Made by a program: the position numbers and the translations under genes. A stretch of 18,262 nt of DNA from the NCBI GenBank assembly GCA_964506465.1, contig CAZDLM010000058.1, forward strand, positions 1 to 18,262. Reading direction: 5' to 3'. How positions within the stretch are numbered: the stretch's first letter is position 1; each line of letters begins with the position of its first letter. The notes beneath the pieces are model-generated. The model was not told the DNA's origin and did not search any database. It saw nothing but the letters and a program-made list of their open reading frames with translations. Below, one piece after another: positions 13,003 to 18,262 of this stretch. This DNA is from UBA6109 sp964506465 (GTDB lineage Bacteria; Desulfobacterota; Syntrophia; Syntrophales; UBA6109).

Positions 13003-13203
13003 ATGCCTGTTCTGAGAGTCACCATGTGGACCGGGAGAACCGGGGAGCAGAAAGCCGAACTGGCGAAGGCGCTGACGGATGCGATGGTCCGGATCGGGAA
13101 GGCCTCGCCCGAGGCCGTCCTCATCCAGTTCGAGGAGCTTCCGAAGGAGAACTGGGCCACGGGCGGGAAACTGCACTCGGAGCTCTTCAAGGACAAGGGT
13201 TGA
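13003..13203 (+). CDS. 4-oxalocrotonate tautomerase-like protein
   Basis: A 66-residue protein, the normal size for the 4-OT subfamily of tautomerases. It begins MPVLRVTMW, so removal of Met would expose the Pro1 that acts as catalytic base. TGEQKAELAKALTDAM is the family's helix, followed by the IQFEELPKENWATGGK strand-loop, where Trp and the preceding charged residues match the usual active-site wall. Arg12/13 (GRTGEQ) could correspond to the substrate-binding Arg11. A near-perfect ribosome site, AAGGAGGT (12989-12996), fixes the start. It follows a strong terminator and so must have its own promoter; I see only a weak candidate (TTGTTT near 12902, TATGGT near 12925). It seems a single-gene transcript. 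The substrate is unknown. Confidence 0.92.
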   Translation: MPVLRVTMWTGRTGEQKAELAKALTDAMVRIGKASPEAVLIQFEELPKENWATGGKLHSELFKDKG

Positions 13204-13225
13204 GCGTCGCAATGTGGAATGACAG

Positions 13226-13252
13226 AATGCCCTCACATGCTGTGAGAGCATT
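13226..13252. other. Hairpin in the convergent gap after the tautomerase gene
   Basis: AATGC (13226-13230) plus CTCACA (13232-13237) pair with TGTGAG (13241-13246) plus GCATT (13248-13252) around a TGC loop, with one mismatch. There is no T-run on either side. Confidence 0.5.
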
Positions 13253-13272
13253 GGCGGCCCATGCGCTTGGGA

Positions 13273-13344
13273 GACATGACAACGGGGCGTATTGGCGACA
13301 AGCTGTCGCCAAATTGCCGCGATGCATGAAGGCGTAACGCCCCG
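13273..13344. other. Nested inverted repeats between convergent genes, possible two-way terminator or structured RNA
   Basis: An outer pair, CGGGGCGT (13273-13280) and ACGCCCCG (13337-13344), encloses a perfect nine-pair hairpin, TTGGCGACA (13292-13300) with TGTCGCCAA (13304-13312). The outer right arm is followed by ATTTTC on the + strand. It lies between the tautomerase gene and the end of the GalT-like gene on the - strand, a natural place for a terminator. The multi-stem layout is more complex than usual. Confidence 0.45.
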
Positions 13345-13413
13345 ATTTTCTACGACGGCATGTCGCAGGAACCTTCCGCGGATGCATGGATCGCGGGAGT
13401 CGTCTCTGCCGGG

Positions 13414-14481
13414 TTATTGAGGCTTCTGCCCGCCGTTCGGGAAGAAGGGTCTGAGTTCCGCGCAGAGGTTCTCGGCGGCAACGGGGCAGATGACTTCGTC
13501 GTGAAGCTTCTCAAAATAGTTGATGTCGCTGGCACCCAGCGGCGGTACCAGGAAGCGGGGGATGATGCTTCCCTGGACGGTCAGCAGGCTTTCATCCCGC
13601 AGTGTCCCGTAGAGAGCGAGGTTGAAACTGATGAAACCCGACTCCTTCAGGTAACGGAAGACGCCGAGCAGGCCGGCCAGAAAAAAATCCCAATCCTCGC
13701 CAGTCAGTGCAAACAGCGAATTTCTTCCCGAGAACACAAACCGGACCTCGCCGGCCATTCCCCGCGGGGCGAAGGCCGTCAGCCAGTCGATCGAACCCGT
13801 CCGGGCGATGTGCCGGATGCCCTTTTCGCATTCGTCGGCGATCAGATCCCGCCAGAGGTCGGTGCCGGTCTGCGCCCTGTACTGTTCTGCACTTCTCCGG
13901 AGGCGGTCTACGTAGCGCGTCGGCCGCTCGCCCAGCACGGTTTGAAGATGGGGGTGCAGGAGACCGCCCCCGGAAGGGGGCATGTAATTCCAGTTGACGG
14001 ATGCCCAGTTCAACTCGGGCCGGGCCGCGCCGATCCTCCGGAAGTAATCGAGGCAGAGCGCAAAGGGGTCGCGCATCGCCTCCGGTGTCAGTTCGTCCAA
14101 TGCGAGATAGTGCTTTTCGGAGATCACGGCGACGGTATTGAAGGCGTCGTGCGGGAAGGCGTTCGGAAAGAGGACCGCCCGGCCGCGGGTCAGTCTCCCC
14201 TCGGGAAAAATCTCCGGCGTGAAGCGCGCCGCGATTTGATCCAGAAGGGCAGGGCAGAAGGGGCAGAGCGACTCCGGTGATTTTTCAAGGTAAGCCTTGG
14301 CATCCGGCTGGTTGAACTTGCGCTTGCCGCGGTAGGGGAGGACCCGGCTCACCGTTCCGGTGATGCGGTCCTGCCTTACCTCCAGCGCCACTTCTTTTTC
14401 TTGGAAATTCTTCAGTGGATTCAGATATCGGCAGGTCTCGACCTTCTTTTCGAACCACGTCCATTTTCTTTCAGCCGGCAT
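13414..14481 (-). CDS. GalT-like (galactose-1-phosphate uridylyltransferase superfamily) nucleotidyltransferase
   Basis: A 355-residue protein, close to E. coli GalT (348). LCPFC (Cys73, Cys76) matches a GalT zinc-binding pair, and GGGLLHPHLQ (His176-Pro-His178-Leu-Gln180) is the HxHxQ active site whose middle His is uridylylated. SVNWNYMPPSGGG fits the strand-loop just before it. The reaction would exchange a nucleotide between a sugar nucleotide and a sugar phosphate. The N-terminus is divergent, and ADP-sugar phosphorylase or Ap4A phosphorylase activity cannot be excluded, so no gene symbol is given. The start at 14481 overlaps the end of the upstream DHH gene by 11 bases, implying translational coupling; a start at 14553 lies deep inside that gene and is less likely. 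Confidence 0.85.
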   Translation of the reverse strand: MPAERKWTWFEKKVETCRYLNPLKNFQEKEVALEVRQDRITGTVSRVLPYRGKRKFNQPDAKAYLEKSPESLCPFCPALLDQIAARFTPEIFPEGRLTRGRAVLFPNAFPHDAFNTVAVISEKHYLALDELTPEAMRDPFALCLDYFRRIGAARPELNWASVNWNYMPPSGGGLLHPHLQTVLGERPTRYVDRLRRSAEQYRAQTGTDLWRDLIADECEKGIRHIARTGSIDWLTAFAPRGMAGEVRFVFSGRNSLFALTGEDWDFFLAGLLGVFRYLKESGFISFNLALYGTLRDESLLTVQGSIIPRFLVPPLGASDINYFEKLHDEVICPVAAENLCAELRPFFPNGGQKPQ

Positions 14482-15514
14482 CGTGCAACCTTCTCCGATG
14501 CAGGCGATCGACGATGAAGGCCTCGATCTTTTCGTCCGAAGGCTCCTTGCCAATCAGTTCTTCCAGCTTCTCGATCGCGATTTCCACGCGGGCGGCGCTC
14601 TTGTGGCCGCCGGCATTGCCGAATTCCCCGAAGGCCCTCTCGGCGATCGCCCCGCAGTCCCGGCGATAGCCGTCGCCCCGGAAGATGACCACAAGCTTGT
14701 CCTTCACAATGGCCGCGATGATGACGAAGGAGATGTCGATGAGCCGGAGATAGAAGTCGGCGACCTGGACGCAGGCGTCGGCGCTTTCGACCTTGCCGAG
14801 GAAACTGATGACGCGGTCGCGGTGGCGGATCCTTTGGCGGTAGGCGTAGTCGAAATACTTCAGGTACGTCCGGGGAATTTCGTTGAGTTCGATCCGGCGG
14901 ATGAGCTCGCGGTTGGCGCGGGCGTAGTTGAGGTAGTAAGCGCTGATGTCCTCCAGGCTCGCGTCGCGTGCGAAGTTGTCCGTATCGGTTTTGATCCCGT
15001 ACAGCAGCGCCGTATAGAGGAACTTGGGGATGCGGATCCGCGCGGCGAGCAGATACTCCGTCATCATCGTGGATACGGCGCCGTACCGCGGCCGGATATC
15101 CGCAAGTTCCGCATGCCAGACTGTTGTGCATGGATGATGGTCGAGGACGATCTGGGGTTTGATGTCCCCCAGGAGGTCTCCAAAGAAGGTCGGCTGGGCG
15201 TCGACGACGGCGACCAGGCGGTATTGGTGTAGGTCGACTTCCTTCAGCAGCGAGATCTTCAGTTTCATGGCGCGGATGAATTCCGCATTCTGACGGCGTG
15301 AAGGCTTCTCGGTGGAGACGAAGGCGCACTTAGCGATGCTCGTCGTCTTCCGGAGGATTTCGCACAGTGCCAAGGCGGAGGCGACAGCGTCCGGATCGGG
15401 GGCTCCGTACATGAGAACGGCGATGGAGTCGTTCTCCCGCACCATCGACTTGAGCTTGAAGAGGTTGAACAGAGTCTCTTCTTTGTTGACGAGGACGGAT
15501 TCGATGCGTTTCAT
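14471..15514 (-). CDS. DHH-family phosphoesterase (NrnA-like)
   Basis: A 347-residue protein with the DHH/DHHA1 layout. Motif I is YGAPDPDAVASALAL (Asp40, Asp42), motif II is VVDAQP, and motif III is VLDHHP (Asp127-His128-His129). A DTDNF segment follows, and the C-terminal DHHA1 motif is GNAGGHKSAAR (Gly302-Gly303-His304). These bind two Mn ions and nucleic-acid ends, as in nanoRNase/pAp phosphatase (NrnA) and related enzymes. Motif I normally begins with His four residues before the first Asp; here it is Tyr36. The start is uncertain: ATG 15514 begins the conserved region, and ATG 15550 is in frame; neither has a clear ribosome site. It is the first gene of a - strand pair with the GalT-like gene. 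Substrate not determined; nanoRNA or cyclic-dinucleotide breakdown are options. Confidence 0.85.
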   Translation of the reverse strand: MKRIESVLVNKEETLFNLFKLKSMVRENDSIAVLMYGAPDPDAVASALALCEILRKTTSIAKCAFVSTEKPSRRQNAEFIRAMKLKISLLKEVDLHQYRLVAVVDAQPTFFGDLLGDIKPQIVLDHHPCTTVWHAELADIRPRYGAVSTMMTEYLLAARIRIPKFLYTALLYGIKTDTDNFARDASLEDISAYYLNYARANRELIRRIELNEIPRTYLKYFDYAYRQRIRHRDRVISFLGKVESADACVQVADFYLRLIDISFVIIAAIVKDKLVVIFRGDGYRRDCGAIAERAFGEFGNAGGHKSAARVEIAIEKLEELIGKEPSDEKIEAFIVDRLHRRRLHDAG

Positions 15515-15677
15515 AATCTGGGCGGGAATGTACCATGAAGAGAGGCGCATTTCAACGGCCGCGGGAGCGGTGCCGAGGGGCGAAATCCCGGCCTCATTTT
15601 CAGAAAATCCGTCCCATCCCGCGCGGCCCTCCGCTGCCGCAGATTTCCCGTCGATAAAGGATTGTCGTGATCCATCA

Positions 15678-15706
15678 TTGCCCCCTGCCGGCAACCGACC
15701 TATAAT
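15678..15706 (+). promoter_or_regulatory. Candidate sigma70 promoter of the fused glycosyltransferase gene
   Basis: TATAAT (15701-15706) is a perfect -10 box. TTGCCC (15678-15683) matches four of six -35 bases at the ideal 17-base spacing. Transcription would begin near 15713, 25 bases before the ATG at 15738. This argues against the longer in-frame reading that extends back to 15312. The remainder of the 223-base divergent gap shows no further clear element. Confidence 0.6.
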
Positions 15707-15737
15707 GCATTGCGGAATTCTCGCGGTGGCCAAATTC

Positions 15738-17144
15738 ATGGATGTTTCCTTTTCTCCATCGGTTCTCGATCGGCGTGATCTCCGGAAAGTCCGTCGCGAT
15801 CTGCTGATCGTCTTCACCCGCTACCCGGAGCGGGGCAGGGTCAAGACGCGGATGATCCCTTCGCTCGGCGCGGACGGGGCATGCCGGTTGCAGCGTGAGA
15901 TGACCGCCCACATTCTGGCGGTTGCGCGGTCATTGCCCCCGGGCATCGGCGTCGAGGTCCACCATGAAGGCGGCGATGAATGCCGGATGCAGGGCCTGTT
16001 TGGATCCGATTTCCGGTATTGTCGTCAGGCCGAAGGCGACCTCGGCCTCCGCATGCTGCAGTCCTTTCGTCTCGCGGCCGACCGGGGCGCCGGGCGCATC
16101 GTCCTTATCGGCACAGACTGTCCGGAGATCTCGCCCCCCCTTCTTCAACAGGCCTTCGACCGGCTGTGCACGCACGACTGCGTCCTCGGTCCGGCCGCCG
16201 ACGGGGGATACTACCTCGTCGGTCTGACGCTTCCCGAGCCGGCGCTTTTTGCGGACATGGCCTGGGGGAACGAAAATGTCCTCACGGAAACGCTGGCGAG
16301 GGCGCGGCTTGCGGGGATCCGGGTTTCGCTCCTGCAATGCCTGTCGGACATCGATCGTCCGGAAGACCTGCCCCTCTGGGGGAAAGCCCTTCTGAACAGA
16401 GCTCCGCGCATCGCGGCGGTCATCCCCACGCTGAACGAAGAAGAATCCATCGCGGACACTCTCCGGCAGGTATCCCGGGGGAGGAACGTTGAATCCATCG
16501 TCGTCGACGGCGGCAGCACGGACTTCACGGTGATGGCGGCGGAAGCGCAGGGGGCCCGCGTTCTCCGAAGCGGTCCGGGCCGCGCCGCGCAGATGAACAT
16601 CGGCGCCGGAGAGGCGGCGGCGGAGATTCTTCTCTTCCTCCACGCCGACACGCGTCTTCCCGAAGGTTTCGATCGGCGCATACGGCAGGCGCTGACCGAT
16701 CCGCGGATTGCGGGCGGGGCCTTCCGTCTTCACTTCGAGGGAAAGGGCGCGGCGCTCCGGATTGTGGAATGGGGCGCCAATCTCCGCTCCCGATGCCTGC
16801 AACTGCCCTACGGCGACCAGGGCCTGTTCCTGTGGAAGACCGATTTTCTGACCGCGGGCGGGTTCCCGGAGATTCCCATCATGGAGGATGCCGTATTGGT
16901 CCGGACGCTGAGGAAGCAGGGCCGGGTCGTCACGCTGCCGCAGAAGGCCGTAACATCCGCCCGGCGCTACCGCCGGATCGGACCTCTGTCCGCGTGGCTC
17001 ATCAACCAGTTCGTCGTCTTCTGTTTTTTCAGGGGAATCGATCCGAATGAACTGGCCCGCCGGTATCGGGGACAGGAGGGGCTTGCCCGATGGCTGCCTC
17101 TCGTCTGGCATTCCCTGCGGGGCGGGCGTGCGCGCCGGGGTTGA
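15738..17144 (+). CDS. Bifunctional glycosyltransferase fusion, TIGR04282 + TIGR04283 (arsenosugar-biosynthesis-associated families)
   Basis: A 468-residue fusion. Residues about 20-210 are a CofC/DUF2064-like nucleotidyltransferase-fold domain with LLIVFTRYPERGRVKTRM, GTDCPEISPPLL and VLGPAADGGYYLVGL. Residues about 223-460 are a GT2 glycosyltransferase with AAVIPTLNEEESI, VDGGSTDFT, GRAAQMNIGA, LLFLHADTRLP, YGDQGLFL and IMEDAVLVRTLRKQG. These match the transferase 1 and transferase 2 families once called rSAM/selenodomain-associated and now named for arsenosugar biosynthesis; usually they are separate genes. The start at 15738 fits the promoter at 15678 and a GGTGG ribosome site (15725-15729). 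The longer in-frame reading to 15312 overlaps the divergent DHH gene and is rejected. Methyltransferase ArsM and radical SAM ArsS are not in view, so the pathway link is by family only. Confidence 0.9.
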   Translation: MDVSFSPSVLDRRDLRKVRRDLLIVFTRYPERGRVKTRMIPSLGADGACRLQREMTAHILAVARSLPPGIGVEVHHEGGDECRMQGLFGSDFRYCRQAEGDLGLRMLQSFRLAADRGAGRIVLIGTDCPEISPPLLQQAFDRLCTHDCVLGPAADGGYYLVGLTLPEPALFADMAWGNENVLTETLARARLAGIRVSLLQCLSDIDRPEDLPLWGKALLNRAPRIAAVIPTLNEEESIADTLRQVSRGRNVESIVVDGGSTDFTVMAAEAQGARVLRSGPGRAAQMNIGAGEAAAEILLFLHADTRLPEGFDRRIRQALTDPRIAGGAFRLHFEGKGAALRIVEWGANLRSRCLQLPYGDQGLFLWKTDFLTAGGFPEIPIMEDAVLVRTLRKQGRVVTLPQKAVTSARRYRRIGPLSAWLINQFVVFCFFRGIDPNELARRYRGQEGLARWLPLVWHSLRGGRARRG

Positions 17145-17237
17145 AGCGCCGGGCTGCCGACTTTCTGGATGTCTCACCGCCCGCCGCCTCCTGCAGCGGT
17201 TCGACCCCACCGTATCCCCGCCCGCCGGTAATTTCTC

Positions 17238-17266
17238 TTGACAACTCTACGCGTTCATCATTTAGA
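17238..17266 (+). promoter_or_regulatory. Candidate promoter of the MFS transporter gene
   Basis: TTGACA (17238-17243) is a perfect -35 box. The -10 at 17-base spacing is TTTAGA (17261-17266), only three of six. It lies in the 161-base gap before the MFS gene and leaves a leader of about 30 bases. Confidence 0.4.
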
Positions 17267-17305
17267 GGACTTCTTTCGATAGACGTGGATAAGGAGATAA
17301 GAGCG

Positions 17306-18262
17306 ATGCGTGGGCGGCAGAAGGAACAAGACCCTCATTCTCACCAGGAACCGCCCGCCGGTCCCCGACCGACCCTGATCGGCAACAGCCTCTCCTTCAT
17401 CAAGCGGCAGCAGAAGGACTGGGTGGTGACCGCTGTCCGCACATCTCTTGACAAGTTCGCCTACCAGATGGTCTTCCCCTACCTGTCCGTCTACATCGTC
17501 GCACTGGGCGCCACCGGAACGCAGCTCGGGTTCGTCAACAGCCTTGCCATGATCCTCGCCGGCATTGCCGCACTTTTTGTCGGCTGGATGATCGACCGGA
17601 TCGGCGCCAAGAAGATCTACCTGATCGGAATCGGCCTTCTGGCTGTCTCCTACCTGACCTACGGAATTGCGCAAAATCTGGGAATGGCCCTCTTCGCGAT
17701 GATCGCCTATTGGCTGGGCTTCTCGACCAGCGTGCAGAGTTGCTCCACCATCTGCGGCAATTGCCTGGTCAATCAGGATCGTGCAACCGGCATGATGATC
17801 TGTGAAACGGTGGCCGCAGGCGTTCTGGGGATGGTCGGGCCGATGGCGGCCGCTTGGATGGTCAGCCTGTTCGGGGGCGTTCGGGTCGAGGGGATCCGCC
17901 CGCTCTTCTTTATGGGTTTCGCTGTAACGGTCGGCACCTTCGTCTTTGTCAAGGCGCACCTCTCGGACCGGCGCTGGCACAAGTCAGTCTGCCGGCCGCA
18001 TCTGTTCAGGGATATGGCCGAAGTGCTCAGAGGCCGCAATCAACTTGTCAAATGGCTGATCATCGCCTCCGTCACTCAATTGCCGCTGGGCATGGTGTTT
18101 CCATTCGTGCAGGTCTTTGCCTATTCCGTGAAGGGGGCGCAGGAGTTCGTCCTGGCCGCCATGATCACGGGATCGGCCCTGTCCTCCATCCTTTTCGCCA
18201 TTCCGCTTGGGCGCGTGGCGGACAGGATCGGTCGAAAGAAAGTCCTCTACGGGATCATCCCT
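17306..18262 (+). CDS. Major facilitator superfamily (MFS) transporter, 5' part only
   Basis: An open frame of 319 codons running off the window edge. A charged cytoplasmic N-terminus (about 45 residues) leads into hydrophobic helices beginning near FAYQMVFPYLSVYIVALGAT. GWMIDRIGAKKIYLIGIGL is the MFS motif A loop between helices 2 and 3, and its second-half copy is RVADRIGRKKVLYG near the window edge, so at least the first seven to eight helices are present. A cysteine-rich stretch, SCSTICGNC, in a helix at about residues 145-153 is unusual. AAGGAGAT (17291-17298) supports the ATG. It follows the fused glycosyltransferase by 161 bases. Export of a glycosylated or arsenic-containing product is conceivable; the substrate cannot be read from the sequence. 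Confidence 0.9.
   Translation, partial: MRGRQKEQDPHSHQEPPAGPRPTLIGNSLSFIKRQQKDWVVTAVRTSLDKFAYQMVFPYLSVYIVALGATGTQLGFVNSLAMILAGIAALFVGWMIDRIGAKKIYLIGIGLLAVSYLTYGIAQNLGMALFAMIAYWLGFSTSVQSCSTICGNCLVNQDRATGMMICETVAAGVLGMVGPMAAAWMVSLFGGVRVEGIRPLFFMGFAVTVGTFVFVKAHLSDRRWHKSVCRPHLFRDMAEVLRGRNQLVKWLIIASVTQLPLGMVFPFVQVFAYSVKGAQEFVLAAMITGSALSSILFAIPLGRVADRIGRKKVLYGIIP

Noticed and set aside
13360..14280. 306-codon + strand open frame opposite the GalT-like gene
   Set aside because: No motif, while the - strand has CPFC and HPHLQ in a full-length GalT-like protein.
15312..15737. Extending the fused glycosyltransferase upstream to 15312
   Set aside because: It overlaps the divergent DHH gene, lies upstream of the candidate promoter at 15678-15706, and has no family similarity before residue 20 of the short form.
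1..18262. CRISPR arrays, tRNA or rRNA genes, insertion sequences
   Set aside because: No regularly spaced direct repeats, cloverleaf-like segments, rRNA signatures or transposase genes were seen by eye.

Overview
The window is about 18.3 kb of fairly GC-rich bacterial DNA, densely coding, with good Shine-Dalgarno sites. Gene content suggests an anaerobic deltaproteobacterium (Desulfobacterota, perhaps Syntrophia-like): selenoprotein usage, Acr3, a radical SAM enzyme with extra C-terminal Cys clusters, a short CstA and ArsA-type ATPases. This placement is inference from gene content; no rRNA or marker gene is present.

Region 1 (1-7420, + strand) is an arsenic and thiol-redox island. It holds the end of a thioredoxin-type arsenate reductase (arsC), a small CxxC thioredoxin-like protein, a complete cyclopropane-fatty-acid synthase, and a glutaredoxin-like selenoprotein. 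The selenoprotein's in-frame UGA (1772-1774) would be read as a stop by ordinary gene callers. Next come the Acr3 arsenite exporter and a radical SAM enzyme whose start overlaps the acr3 stop. Three envelope dithiol proteins follow: a CcdA/DsbD-like membrane protein, a membrane-anchored SurA_N-like/thioredoxin fusion, and a VKOR-DsbA fusion. Together they could reduce arsenate, export arsenite and move electrons across the membrane.

Region 2 (7421-11869, + strand) is a four-gene unit with its own candidate promoter and a strong terminator: a CstA-family transporter, an 88-residue protein with a hydrophobic centre, and two separate ArsA/Get3-type ATPases. The ATPases have complementary departures from the catalytic motifs. 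The first keeps the switch I Asp and the switch II Gly-His. The second has Asn in place of the Asp and Ala-Asn in place of Gly-His. Neither has the metal-binding cysteines of arsenite pumps. I read this as a split, asymmetric ArsA-like ATPase working with CstA instead of ArsB. It is the best candidate here for an undescribed system.

Region 3 (11870-13350) has a G-rich tract, an imperfect palindrome, a strong sigma70-type promoter, an HExxH protein of unknown function, an FmdB-type zinc ribbon protein with a clear terminator, a 4-oxalocrotonate tautomerase-like protein and a hairpin-rich gap.

Region 4 (13414-15514, - strand) is a two-gene operon: a DHH phosphoesterase and, overlapping its end, a GalT-like nucleotidyltransferase.

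Region 5 (15678-18262, + strand) has a promoter with a consensus -10, a fused two-domain glycosyltransferase matching the pair of families named for arsenosugar biosynthesis (TIGR04282 plus TIGR04283), and an MFS transporter cut by the window edge. It may be a second arsenic-related locus, but ArsM and ArsS are not in view. No tRNA, rRNA, CRISPR array, insertion sequence or transcriptional regulator was recognised.
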